The notes under the pieces are model-generated. The model searched no databases. It was given only the letters and a program-made list of their open reading frames with translations, and was not told the DNA's origin. This document shows, in pieces, positions 32,132 through 44,472 of a stretch of 64,000 bases of DNA. This DNA is from Ampelomyces quisqualis (lineage: Eukaryota > Ascomycota > Dothideomycetes > Pleosporales > Phaeosphaeriaceae), in assembly GCA_018398575.1 (NCBI GenBank), contig JAGTXZ010000018.1:558001-622000 (forward strand), read 5' to 3'. Position 1 is the first letter of the stretch. Every line of letters starts with the position of its first letter. The position numbers and the translations under genes are program-made.

Positions 32132-32665
32132 TCAGTTCAAGATAGGTCTATGTATCCATGGACAACGTTGGCATTTGGAGGATTGAATACGATAAGTAGT
32201 AGCAAGATGCAAGTTCGTCAAATATGACGAATTCAACTGCGTCCCAAACATGACAGGGTAGGCAACGATTTCCACGCTCGTCTTTGCACCCATCTGTTGC
32301 GATCTTGCACAACTCGCAAAGATCAAATCTCCCATAATTCGCCTTGTTCCTTCTGTCAATTCAAGCTTGAAGTTGTTAGACTGGAGAGAAGCAGAAGAAA
32401 TGGCAGAAGCCAATCGAATTCTCATGTCTAGCTTCTTCAGAGACGCGCCGTCAAAAATATAATAAAACTCATTTAACGTTTGCGACGACTCCAACGACAC
32501 TTGATATGAGAACAATAATCGCTGCATTTCGAGACATACACGCATATTCATGTGGTGATGATATTGTTCTTCCAGAGATCGCGCTCGGAGTGCGCGTAAG
32601 AGATGGGAACAGCAAGTACACGGGAGTATCATGTACACCCAGGCCCAGCAATCTTCACCCGCCAT
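32132..32665 (-). CDS. Hypothetical ORF, 177 codons
   Basis: ATG-initiated and uninterrupted in a gene-poor area. It has an early hydrophobic/Cys-rich stretch (VYMILPCTCCSHLLRALRA) and a later LELTEGTRRIMGDLIFASCA. No domain, no signal peptide and no supporting neighbour. It could be a chance frame or another relic. Confidence 0.25.
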   Translation of the reverse strand: MAGEDCWAWVYMILPCTCCSHLLRALRARSLEEQYHHHMNMRVCLEMQRLLFSYQVSLESSQTLNEFYYIFDGASLKKLDMRIRLASAISSASLQSNNFKLELTEGTRRIMGDLIFASCARSQQMGAKTSVEIVAYPVMFGTQLNSSYLTNLHLATTYRIQSSKCQRCPWIHRPILN

Positions 32666-33459
32666 AGCATCAGATTATTATACTATGAGAACCCAATGAT
32701 TCACGCTTACATGAGAAAGCTTGTCAAGCGTTTTCGCGACTTGTAACGCACATAATCGTCGCAGGCGCAAAAGAATGGAGTCTCATGGTAGAGAATAGCG
32801 AGGATTTCATAATCCACGAAAAGAATCACAGCATTCACGTTCATGGTGGGCAGAAATTTCAAAGTGTCGTAGACAATGAGATCAAAGCGTTTACTAATCC
32901 AAGAAACACATGCGTAGATGCCAACATTGATTGTGAAGCACGCAGCTCACAACACGTCTTAGAATCTATCGGGGTTTTGAACACTCGGCAAAAACAAATT
33001 CATACCTCAAGATCGATTTTTCTAAGACATAAAGATCAATATACTTATTATCTCAAAGGCACTGCAGAACAAGTTCATTGAGGAGCAGCCATAGCTACGG
33101 AGATGCGCACAGACGCCCGATACTATGGCCGCACATTGGTCACGAGATGCTTTTGTGCGCTGCCGAGTTGATCGCTCTTGCGGTTCTTTCGCACGCCGAG
33201 CATAGGTCAGCAAACACGAAGAATGAAGGTAGAAGCCATGGCTAACAATGTTATTCATGCGCATAATAAAGTCATGGGTCCCGGCCCTTCATCTTTACAA
33301 CTTATTGAATAGTCATGCGCAAACACGAGGCATTCAGCAAGAAATTATCGCGAGACAACCATGCCCGTTTAACGGAAAGCGGTGACAACCATCGAAACCC
33401 GCTCGCTCGCACGTTCATTGTCAAATGTCTCTCCGTATCGACAGTGATGACGGCCCTAC

Positions 33460-35251
33460 TCAAGCAGACGGGTCAATGTGCGTCTTCTTTAGATTCAAGG
33501 GTTGTACGGAGTTGGGCGTGGCGGTGCCAGAGCCAGCTTGGGGCGTCTCTATTCCCAGCGGACTTACGTATCCACTTGGCGGTACAGGCATTTGGATGTC
33601 CTCGGGGCTACCGGGTACCATGCTTGCAGGGAGGTCAGGGATCTTGATCCGTTTGGCGACATTGTTATAGCTTGACGGTATGATCTGGTCCATAGTGAGT
33701 ACATTTATTCCATGCCGATTGGAGAGTAGAGTGCTCACCTCTATTATCTCATCGCGTGGGAATTCCAGTTTCGGGATGTCGGCCGCATTACACGCCATCA
33801 AATACCCGTAAAGCACACGTAGAACAGACTCATGCGCGATGATGAGGAGATCGTTTTCTTCGCGTTCTAGTTCAAGGATGATGGGCTCCATGCGCACTGC
33901 AAGGTCGTGATAAGACTGCCGTATATTAGCAAACTAAAGACATGGCGGCGGCCAAAGCACTCACCTCCGCCCGTGGGTAGCGATGGTGATATGGATCAGC
34001 TTCGTGCTTCGTGACCTCATTGGGAAAGTCTTGTCGGATCTTCGCTTCAGACATCTTCTCACAAACGCCAGGGTTCATTTGGCTCATTTGGGACCGTTGC
34101 CTGACCCGATAGCCCATATTTGCGAGAAATTCCGAAGTCTGGACTGTGCGCCTCCGCGTTGAAGTCCAAATTGTCAGTGGCTTCAGAGCTGCATCTGGCG
34201 CGCCTTGGTCAATCAACCTCTGCTTCTCCTCCTCTCGGTATTTAAGTAGCACCTGGCTCATCTTTTTCGCATAATCGCGGCCATCATCTGACAGATTGGC
34301 ATCGGCCTTGTACGAGTCTTCATCCCGCGTGGTTCCTGCGCGAGCGAAATATGTTTGTCGTGATTTGATGTGCAGATTCAAAAGGTAGAAGACGATTCGT
34401 TGTGACAAGTAGCCGAATGCGCAATTGTTGACGACAACACGCTCGCCGGCGTTGATCATTTTGATCCAGTGCAGGTCGGGCTCCTCCATGGTTTCGAAAT
34501 GCGGTATTCGTGAGTTGATCCGTGCTAGATAGTCTTGAACAGCATCTTCATCTTTCCAACCAATGTAATCAGGTGAGCCAATTTTGACGCGTCGCACGTT
34601 CTCTTGGATAATGCGCTCATCTGTGCAATGTGACTCGATGAAGACGGTCTGGATTCCATTTTTTGCAAACTCCTTGGCGAGCGAGCGACGGCCTTGGGTG
34701 ATTGCATTGACCGCGTCGTAGATAGCGACCTGACCCTTGTCGTGCTCAAGGAACTGGTAGATGTCTTCGCGGCACTTCTTCAAGATCTTGTTTCGCAACA
34801 GAACAGACTGTGGTGATGCGTTGAGGAAGAAGTAATCGTCGGGCACATCTTTTTCGGGGCCAAGAGTTGCGCGACGGTAGTCGCCCAGATGGAACACGTG
34901 AGTTTTGACGCCAAGCCAGCGCAGGTATCGCGCTACGGCGACCGATGTGTGTGTCTTACCTCGAGCCGGTAGGCCAACGGTAGCAATGACGATTCGCCCA
35001 GAGTGGAAAAGCCGACCAGATTCAGTGCTGTAGAGTTGAGCGGGGGCCATTTCCTCCTTCTCCGGCAGATCGTGGATTGCGTCGACAAAAGTACTCGACC
35101 GCCGCCGGAAGCGGGGTGAGTTTGCGTATATCTCTGCGGTTCTAGCAATCGTGAGCCACGTTCCCAGGTGCCCCGGCGAGAGCATCTCCAGCGCAGTACA
35201 TTCACTTTCCCGCCGGATGAGGGGTCAAAGCACTTACAGTAGAGTGTCCAT
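33460..35251 (-). CDS. 6-phosphofructo-2-kinase (PFKFB family) with degenerate bisphosphatase domain
   Basis: Four exons are 35251-35238 (only 14 nt, MDTLL), 35141-33965, 33915-33739 and 33684-33460. Introns are 96, 49 and 54 nt, giving 530 residues. The kinase half has the Walker A loop TVGLPARGKTHTS (about 59-71), the FHLGDYRR block, IYDAVNAITQGRR and VKIGSPDYIGW. The phosphatase half would start with the RHGE catalytic motif; here it reads YFARAGTT, with Ala at about residue 273 in place of the phospho-accepting His. The second His is kept (IIAHESVLRVLYGYL). Loss of that His removes fructose-2,6-bisphosphatase activity in yeast Pfk26, so this enzyme is predicted to only make fructose 2,6-bisphosphate, the activator of glycolysis. 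Divergent from TOM40. Confidence 0.93.
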
Positions 35252-35842
35252 GATTGCAATCAGGTGTGTATTTCTTTCGACAGACGTGTAGAGAAGAAAA
35301 AGAATGGAAGGGAAATGGGCTTCTATAGGAAATGGCGTGCAGGGAGAGGCAGCAAACTTGAGGCGTTTGTGGTGGTCGAGCAATGTCGAGGCTTCCGGAG
35401 TAGGGCCCGACGCTCCGAATAGGCCTGCCGAGCGCTGACAAGAAACAGATGCGGCAGACAGACGGTATGAGGTTTGGGAGTTCGGCGCCGAAGCAATGCG
35501 TGTCGCACAGGACCACAAGAAGAATGGAATGATATTTTGTTGGGTATCTGCCTTTTCCAAAAAGCAAGGCGCAATCATCGTTCATATCTTATCGCTGGGG
35601 CAGGAAGTCGTACGGTAAATTACCAAAGCGGCTTAGTCGGCCCATTATGTCATCATCCCGTAGAACAATTTCTCTACCACCTACCAGCTACGACCATCGT
35701 CACGCCGTATACCGACGCATCATCGCGCATCTCGACAAGCCCGGCCATTTGCTACCACTCGCCCATCTGTGCAGCTCTACCAGTGTGTAGAGAAGCTCCG
35801 GACCAGGCCCCGAAACTTTTTTTTTTCCGCCGCCCCTCCGCC
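35252..35842. promoter_or_regulatory. Divergent promoter of the PFKFB gene and TOM40
   Basis: 591 bp between the two starts. The TOM40 side ends in a T-run followed by CCGCCGCCCCTCCGCC before the ATG, a pyrimidine-rich leader. No other element was recognised. Confidence 0.5.
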
Positions 35843-37046
35843 ATGGACGTCAAGCCCAACCCAGTGCAGGTGCAAGCTGCCGACAGCCTCTTCTCCTCCC
35901 CGCCTACAGTCTCACACACAGGCCCCTTTGCACGAGTACTCGATGCATACACAGCATTCCAGGAGCGAAGAGAGCTGCTAGGCTTAGCCAACCCCGGAAC
36001 CGTGGAAGGCATCTCGCGAGAGGTGACGCGCGATGTCTTTCTGAACAACTCGAGCTTCTCTGGCCTGCGCGCCGAGCTCACCAAGGTCTTCAGCGCGGCT
36101 CCGGTATTCCAGGTTGCGCATTCATTGTCTATGGGATCGCAGCTGCAGCCGCCCTACTCATACATGGTGCTCTATGGATCGCCAAGGGTCCGTTGTCCCG
36201 CTCGTGTGTTGGCACACCATCCGCTGACCTCGACTAGGTGTTTATGCAGGGCAGCCTTGACAATGATCTGCAGTTTTCCGGACGCTTCAACTGGCGCTGG
36301 ACGTCGGCACTCGTCTCCAAGACGGCCGTGCAGCTAACTTCGCAAGGCAACATGTTCACGCTCGACAACGACTACACCGGCGCCGATTTCTCTGCTTCGC
36401 TCAAGGCCGTGAACCCCTCACTACTCGATGGCGGCATGACTGGCATGCTTGTGGCAAGCTACCTGCAGGCTATTACTCCACAACTGTCGCTCGGCATCGA
36501 TTCCTTCTGGAGTCGCCCCGCCATGGCATACCCACCTGAGCTGAACGTCTCATATGCGGCGCGATACAAGGCAGCGGACTGGATGGCTTGCGGACAGCTT
36601 GTTCCCGACCGCGGTGTGCTCGAGGCTTCGTACTGGCGCAGGCTGACCGATAAGGTGGAGACGGGCATCAACTGCAACCTCGCATTTGCCGGCATCGGAC
36701 CTGGAGGACCAATGGGAGGGCCACAGAAGGAGGGTAACGTCACAATCGGAGCCAAGTACGACTTTCGTCAGACATGGTTCAGGGCGCAAATCGACAACCA
36801 GGGCAAGGTTTCGTGTCTGCTGGAAAAGATGATTGCGCCGCCGATCAGGGTCACCTTCTCCGGCGAGATAGACCACAAGCAGGTATGCTCTAGTCAGCCT
36901 TGAACTTGAGGAGTAGAATGCTAACAGACTTGCAGAACTCCGCCAAGCTCGGCCTTGCTGTCGCGATAGAAGCAGCAGACGAGGCAGTAATGGAGCAACA
37001 AGAGCAGGCTGGCGCTACCGTGTCCACCGGAGCCATCCCGTTCTAA
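35843..37046 (+). CDS. TOM40: Mitochondrial import receptor subunit TOM40
   Basis: Exons are 35843-36187, 36238-36882 and 36936-37046; introns of 50 and 53 nt are both phase 0, giving 366 residues. It is a porin-3 superfamily beta-barrel of the outer membrane. Family markers include the N-terminal helix region with FSGLRAELTKVFSAAPVFQV and HSLSMGSQ, then VFMQGSLDNDLQFSGRFNW, ALVSKTAVQLTSQGN, the Gly-Pro loop AGIGPGGPMGGPQKEG, and GAKYDFRQTWFRAQIDNQGKV near the end with GEIDH. Tom40 forms the channel through which nearly all nuclear-encoded mitochondrial proteins enter. The first donor is GTCCGT, unusual but followed by a good CTGAC branch site. Its 3' neighbour, convergent, is TOM22. Confidence 0.96.
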
Positions 37047-37621
37047 ACTCTTTAATCGCATCTTGCACCGACCCTAATCTCATGACTCTTCTCTTGGCTG
37101 TATTACCACATTTCCTGGGTTTAGAGCGGGCGAGTGCCCGCTTTTCAGTACCATCTCACGATATCCGGCTGTCCGTTGAGTAGACTCCATAACATCTCGA
37201 TGCACGTTTGGACGTTCTGCAAAAAAGGCGCATTGTTTGTTGATATGTAGCGGGCTACGGCTACGGTAGACATGACGGAGTATAGTGTTGCCCGATGGAT
37301 GGGTGCGAAATTTTCGCAAGTACATCGCACACTTTGTATATAGTACAGCACATGTGGTCATATGAAAAAGGCAACTCCACTACGGTCTGGGGACGTAAAG
37401 GTGTTGGTCATGGAATAATGCGACGCAATACCTTACTGAAGAGTCGAGAAACTATAGTACAGTCATGATATATTTTTCCTGCCGTGGCGCTATGTGCAAA
37501 GCTGCGGAGCCCATTATCGATCCGCCCCATCTAGAACGAAGCACGCATGCTGAAACCACTGTGCTGAACCCACTCGTCCCAAATGTATCCGTTCATTCCA
37601 TTAGCGTTCCCTCGAAACCTC
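37047..37621. other. 3' intergenic region between convergent TOM40 and TOM22
   Basis: 575 bp of trailer sequence. No gene or repeat was recognised. Confidence 0.5.
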
Positions 37622-38193
37622 CTACAAAGCCGGGTTCGCGCCCTGAGGCTGTCCTGGGGTCGGAGTACCCGGTGCCATAAACTACACGGGATCGTTAGTT
37701 CAAGTCTCTCATTTCTCCCAAACGCCCTTTGCGTTGATCACTTACCTCATTCTGCGCCCTCTGCGCCATCACGTCCTGGCGCTCCTGCTCCACAATCATC
37801 TGCTCCTCACTGTACGCCAACGCCCACGGTACGCCCACCAGCAGCACACTCGTGCTGACTACCCACAGCGTCTTGCCGCCCATTAACAGCCCGGATTTGA
37901 GCCACGAGCCGGTTGTCGAGACTTTGGATTGGATGGAGCGGCGTGTGGAGGCAGGGATGATGTCTTGTAGCGCGAGGATGCGCTCGTAGAGGGTTTCGTC
38001 GGTGGGCGCGGATGCGATGGAGGACGTGTCTGATTCTATTTGGCAGGAACGGTATTAGCTGGGAAGGTGGATTTCCAGGGCCGTGCTGGTCGAGGGAGGG
38101 GTTACCGGAATCTGTGTCCCAGTCGTCTTCGTCGTGAGGGCCGTCTTGTTCGCGGACAAACTCCTCGTCCATGACTTCTTCGAGCTTGACCAT
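37622..38193 (-). CDS. TOM22: Mitochondrial import receptor subunit TOM22
   Basis: Exons are 38193-38106, 38035-37746 and 37681-37622; introns are 70 and 64 nt, giving 145 residues. The N-terminal cytosolic part is acidic (MVKLEEVMDEEFVREQDG, HDEDDWDTDSESDTSS) and serves as a presequence receptor. It is followed by ETLYERILALQDIIP and one membrane helix (GKTLWVVSTSVLLVGVPWAL) that begins after LKSGLLMGG. A short intermembrane-space tail (EEQMIVEQERQDVMAQRAQN) ends in a Pro/Gly-rich stretch from the last exon. Layout and length fit fungal Tom22. It organises TOM40 pores and links receptors to the channel. The start is the ATG before MVKLEE; upstream codons lie outside the family alignment. Confidence 0.95.
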
Positions 38194-41100
38194 TTTTGCG
38201 GTAGGGGATTTGGACGTGTGGGAAGGGTAGCGTGTGTAGGACGGCGAGATGTTGGGCTGTTCGATGGGAGTCGTGCTGCTAAAGTTTTGGAAATGCTCAT
38301 CATCGGACAAGCTTGGGCGGGCCGGGGTTTAGCCGATGCGGCTACGACCAGGCTCAGGAAATACTGCTTCCGGACGCATATGAGCGAAAACACCTAGGCT
38401 TTGGGAGCAGACCCTCGTTGGCTCGAATAAAGTATTAGAAGAATTGATTAGACTTGTCGTTGCACAGCAACCATGGCGATTTTCGCTTGATTTGAGAGGC
38501 TGCTAGGACATTTTCTGCATCGCTTAAAAGACCATGCATGCTCTGCGGCAGACCGTAAGTAAGTTCTCGAATGTTCACGTTTCGAAGGTAGACGTGCTCT
38601 TCTTCGTGCACATCATGCACGAGGTGTCTTCACCGGGTCCTGATAGCGAAAGCGACCATTGTAACCCTAGAGACTCGTACGCACTTTCGTGACTACAATT
38701 GTTCTTGCGATTTTAGCACATGCTCTCAAGCATTTATTCTCTGTGTTGGCCACTTTAACTTGTGCTTTCCACAAAGTATACTCACAATACACCTATTCTA
38801 ACTACCTGGAGAAGATGAATTTCTCCAAAATGCCCCAACATCACTCTGTTCCTACTTCCTGACTCAATTCGAAAGCATGCTTGTGCAGGAAAAAGCTTTT
38901 ATGTCCACACATGCGCACTGATGATGCGAGGTTCATGCAAATTCTGAGTAATGGTAGGTGTGGATAGCGGCGGAAGAAAATTGATGGAAAGCTAGCTACA
39001 AGGTTTTTGCGAAGCCAAAGAAGAACAGGACGATGTGCATCAATCGTCCGAGAGTAGAATGCAGCTCGTGTTTGTTGATACTCAGTAGGTGCGTGCTGAT
39101 GTTAGAACGTGGAGAAGTTTCGGGAAGATAGTGTCGGCTGTGGATCCTGCTTGGGTCGTACAGCTTAAGGGAAATAGAGAAGTCTGAGCTGGGTTGGTTT
39201 CGAATAAAGATCTAAAATGAATGAAGCTTGACTGCAGGACTGTGGCTCGGTGTCTCTCAGTGCGACATTTTGCTTTGTTGCATCAGCTTCGCTGAGATGG
39301 TAGAAAATGTACAGCAACTCATCCTTGCTCTCCTACTAAATCCATTTTTCAAAGAAGTCGCCAAGGGTATTGCTTGCCGTACGTGAATGCTTATGAGTCA
39401 AAGACTCCCCTCTTCTGCGCGGTAACTACTACACTCTAGTCCGACGAAGAGCACGTCATTTCTTGAATTCTGTATCAATCGTTCCACAAACCGCTCAGCA
39501 ACTTGAATGGATCGGCACCTGCTCACAGCCGTAAAGCCGAACCCGTCACTGTAGCGTGGTACTTCGACTTCCAGCTGCAACGCCCGTCAAGTTTGCCTCA
39601 ACGTTGGGGCAGATTCCAGCAGCCACCTCGACGCCGTAATGCGACGCGTCTATAGCATGACAATCTGATTCGACAGCGCATGTATCACGCTTCAAGATAA
39701 TTCCAACAGCCACAACCACGCGATTCTATGTGTCTAGAACACAGGAAGTGGCTGCATATCCAGCTCAGTTGGAAGACTGGCTCAAGATCTAACACAACGC
39801 CGAGCAGCCACGCTGACGGCGTGAACATTTTTTCCAGTCTGTGGGGGAATACTGCATACCCGAGTCTTTGGGCCGTGGGTTTTCGTACAACGAAACGCCA
39901 ATATGGTTTCGATGCTTCGAAGTTGTTGGTGATACTAGGTGAAAATATTGTTATCGTAGTTTGCCATATTCGCCTCATTGCCGTATAGCTGGGTCACGTG
40001 ATCGTCAGTCGCTGCGAAATGCCACTTCATCCTCAGCAGTATCAGCAATTTCAGACTACCTACACCGGTGACTCAAAAGTTCCTCCGCGCCTTGTTACAC
40101 TAGACCTCACGTGATCGTCAGCCAACAGGCCTGACAATTGAGCATACCGCGCCTCGTAAATTTTCTCAGATGTCAGGCATACAGGTTCGTCCTCCTTGAT
40201 TTCACGCTGTCGTCGACAGGCTGGTATTCTGCCGTACGCATCTCGGACCCCGAGTATACATCAGCTTTGTGACGACCTGGTCGTGGTACACAGCTGCCCT
40301 TGGTAGCCCCTTGACACGGGGCTGCTTACTAGGTAATTAGGGTGGAAATATGTACGATACAGGAGCAATGACTACATCGATGTCGTACCAATGTCCGACA
40401 TTACCCGTCGATCGAATGTCTCAAGGCGATGGAAGAATGCGGGGCAGGCCGACGAATAGAAGTGCTGGGAGTGCTGGCAGCCAGAAATAGATGTCTCGAA
40501 TTCCAGCTGGTACCTTCAAGTCTTATCGATTTGATATCATCGGTCTTCCATTACAGGTGAGTTTCGGTTCTTCATTCGTACGAGAAGTAAATGCCTCGTC
40601 ACATTGTCATAGTGCTCTTATTTATTCCCGCTTGGTGCCAGATCGTCGACCTATTGGTAAGTCATCCTAAGGAAGGTGTTCCCTCAGTGGCGAGCACGTA
40701 CAAACCCGACTGAATTGTTCGGAGTCCGGCCGCGATTTAGCGTCCCGCTAACGTAGATAGGTTAGTGCACATCGCATCAATCGCGATCGTCCAGCGTACC
40801 ATCTCGTACCAACACTCTTTCCTCGCCCATCTTCTCGACCGATCATCACCAAATCATTATGCTCACTACAGTTCTTCGGCTGATATAATCTCACGGGAAA
40901 ACGTGGGAACCAGGAGGTTGTACGACCCAGACCTGACATGTTTCGGGAGTGCCACCTAGGTGCTGCACTCCGCATGTTCTGGCATCATGTATCGTGCATC
41001 ATGCTCTAGAAATGCAGCTAGGTTCTTCGATTTGGTTGCATAGAGTAGTAGGAAAGAGACCTGACCGAGCGGGGTCCTGGCCTGTCGACTTTGCGCTGCG

Positions 41101-44100
41101 ATCGAAGACACTGCTCACGAATTGAGGGTTAAGCGATCGCGACCGAGTCGGTCGTGGAACTCATCAAGGTGCTTCTTTCTCAAGCGTTCAGTAATTGGAG
41201 CAAGTTGAACATGCTAATCTCGAGACAAGCCCAGCAAGCCTATACAGGACGGGTTTAAACGCGCCATGTTCTAGCTCAGTGTGCTCGCCAGAAAGACTTA
41301 AGAAGACTTCGGGACAAGAATTTATGGCAATTGGGTTATTAAGAAGACAAAAAAACAGTTTTTTCGGCATCACATTCTTATGGAAGCATAAACGATGACC
41401 TCAAGCTATCAGCGTACCCTCATGAGCTCTTTTCGGAGGAGCGTTACTTCACGAGGGCACGTTCCAATGTGTGGGTGCCAGCAAGTTCGAACCCTGACAT
41501 TATGTCTGCATCTTCACCGCCGCAAAGACTGCCCCTTTGTTAGATGCCTTGCGAGATTCAGGTTTGCTGTTTCGTTCGGCCAACTCGATCTTGCTTGGTA
41601 CAATTTTCACAAGCTTGTACAGCATACAACCACGCAGGGCATCATCTTACTACATAGAATCCTTCTACACCAGAGGGATTGCACCAACACGAGTTGGGCG
41701 ATGTCTGACCAATCAGTGAAGCGCATCGACTTAGCGTGATCCTTGGTCTTCGTTGCAAGTCCTCGAAGTCCGAAGCTTCCTCCATTAGTGCTGACAAAAT
41801 GAATATGTGTTATTCGGTCTTAGACTCTTTGACTGCGATTTGGTCCGCGAATATGCAGAATGACCTTCTGGTGTCGATATAGAAGCCCGATATTTGGAAA
41901 TTAGGCCACCATCTCGCTAGCGATTACGACTCAGACCTCGATACATCCGAAAGCGTCACCAACTTACTTGCATTACACCTTTCATGTGGCAGACATGCAT
42001 GTGCTATGATTTGGGCGCACCCATGACACTTCCCACCATTGACGCGCGCAAATCACGGCTGTGGGTCGTATTCAGCGAAGGATCGAAGGTCATAGGTGAA
42101 TGGTGCAGCGTACGGTCGACGCAGTACAGTTTGAGGGCCGTGCAAAGTAGTCTTACACGCGGCGTAACCCTAAACAGGTAGCACACCGTGAGCAACATGC
42201 ACATCACCCGATCATGACGCTTGATGAGGCGTAATCCAGGCTTGTGGGTACAGCTCGCAACGATATAACAGTACTGTGAGCGTTCGTCGAGGATGTCCTC
42301 AGCTTAATACCACGTAAACTAATCAACGGCACCAATTGTCACCAGAAATCTCAAATTTAATATTCTGCGGATTAGACACTTTTTCCAGTATGAATCTAAG
42401 TCAATCAGCACTTCAGCCCCGTTATGAGACCAGAATAACTGGCCCAGAGATAATGGGTCCAAAGGCAGGCTGAAACAGACTAGGTGACAGAGATACTCAT
42501 GGCTAACGTGCAAGCAGAATATTTTTCTCGACGACGCCAGTTTTGTGCTGCTACAAGTCAAGAAAGCCCTAGTGTACTGCTGCAAACGAACACGATCATC
42601 ACTCTCGAAAGAAAACTCGGACCCATGTGAAGAGATTGGCCTGGACTCAGTCCATGCAAAAAGCTCGTCGAGCTCTCGTCGTCCCACGCACAGGCAGCGC
42701 CTTACTGCACTCGATGTTAGCCGCACAAAAAGCGACAGCACACAAAGTGATAGCGTTGAGTCAAACCACTACAATGATTGCGATCCTTTCATCACCTCGC
42801 CTTCCTGGTTCAAGGCGGAATTCCTCGAAGAAGGGACCAGACCATCAGATCAGAGCACCTTGCCCGTGACTTGACATCTCAGCTTCTTCAAGTTAACTGG
42901 ATGCTTTCCACGACCCATATCTAGCTACGTCATCGGCTTATGGTCAAGACGCCCAGACGGATGACAAGCATGGTGACAAAGATCAACCCTACCAGTATAT
43001 ATGAATGCTGGCATCGAAAAAGGATAGCTTCATCTATGCTCTAGCCTAATGTGTCCTACCGGTAGACTGGTTGGCCCATCGTTCCGTACCCCACCCGCTT
43101 GACAGAAACATTCCACACTCACGGACCAGTCGGCTCGACTATGTTACTGGGCTCATAGATGCTGACACTCTTGAGCCTCGATCCTTACACCGACAACGAC
43201 ACTCCAGTGTACGCCATCCTGTCGCCTACGTAGGACGCTGATGAAGTCAGCTATCAAGAGCTAGCATGGATCACCAGGACCCAAGCACCCCCAAGGTCCT
43301 TGACCGCAACACCGCCCTCAACCTCCCCGGCTTCGCTCTCAAGCCAAGATAAGCAGTCTAGCTTCAAGCCAGTGAGCACGGAGACGCTGTCTCAAGGCAA
43401 CTCGAACTCTGGTACCAGCTGTGACAACATCATGGCGGGAGGCAAACATGCTGAATCGGCTGGACACTCTAATGCCGCGCGGGAGGTGCAAGACGTGGAA
43501 GCTCGAGCGGATATTTATCGACAGATATTGCATCGCCACATGCTCCAGCACCGAGACTTCAGGCGGCTACTGGTATGCCAACCGCAGTGGAGACGATCCC
43601 GCGCTCGTGCAAGAGGATTCCGTCGCGGGCTGGTGGACCAAGACACGACACGGCTGCAACATCTTACCTACTGTCTCGCCGGGGGCTTAACGTAAATTGA
43701 AATATAGCTGCGTAGTACAGCGTTGTGCTCGTGTGCCGTGTGTGTTGCTGCAGTGGTAACATTGTCGTGTTGAAGCAAAGTTCAAACTGTCGTGGGGATG
43801 CCGGTGGGATTTTGCCTTTTTTTCGTACCGAATTGTGGACTTTTTGTTCATGTATAAGGCTGATGTGCCCATGGTGTTGAACTGAATGGTGATGTTGAAA
43901 TCATGGTAGTGGATGGGCGGTGGAAGAACGATGCTAAGAGAATGGCTTGGAGGGTAGCGAGGATGTAGAATCTGTATGTGGGCATCGCTTGTTGAGTATC
44001 ATGTTTACGTTTTACGGAGCACTCACTCATCATGTTAAAAACTTGCGCACACCCCCTCAGAGGCTATGGTGTCGGGTGGAGTGTTCGCATGTCGCAAAAG

Positions 44101-44472
44101 TGGCCCGTGGTGTGAGCGATCTTGAGACATTTTACTGGTGATGTAACTAGTCACGGCAAGAGTCTTGGACACGATCGTAGACGATTGTTACTTGCGAAAG
44201 CTTTGATATGATCGTAGAGCATTTGTTGCATTCATCGCTGGTGTGCCATCATCCATCGACGTCTACAACCTGAAGGCCACTGCGCACCATACACCTCACC
44301 ACCCGAGTGTACCATGCCATCCACGAAGAAGAATAGGTATGAAAATGCGGAAAATGACGCAGCGTCACATATCGCCTCGCAACATTCTTACATATACCGT
44401 GCAGATCGTCCTCAGTGCTTCGTTGTTGGAGCTTCCGTCGCTCAACGTCGCTCTCAGCCCAAATAAAAGCCA
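38194..44472. other. 6.3-kb gene-poor region
   Basis: Many short frames on both strands but no one frame with recognisable domains, and no tRNA. Frames worth a database look are 42545-42874 (+) and 43300-43695 (+), both Ser/Arg-rich and without homology I recognise. Two copies of a 15-base sequence with a CACGTG core lie 113 bp apart (39994 and 40107). Composition is close to that of the rest of the window, so it is not an obvious RIP desert. Confidence 0.45.
39994..40121. repeat. Two 15-base direct copies containing CACGTG
   Basis: TCACGTGATCGTCAG occurs at 39994-40008 and again at 40107-40121. The core is a palindromic E-box (CACGTG), the site of bHLH factors such as Cbf1 in yeasts. There is no adjacent gene to which it can be assigned. 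Confidence 0.7.

Larger units (their letters stand above)
31498..33459. other. Gene-poor region
   Basis: Holds the 22-bp hairpin at 31568-31616 and an isolated minus-strand frame at 32132-32665. Otherwise nothing recognisable. Confidence 0.45.

Noticed and set aside
41450..41500. AGTTCGAACCCTG resembling a tRNA T-loop
   Set aside because: The flanking bases do not pair as a T-stem and no acceptor or anticodon arm could be folded upstream.
42319..42874. Opposing frames of 140 and 109 codons in the gene desert
   Set aside because: Neither shows a domain, and each could be the shadow of the other; not enough to call a gene.
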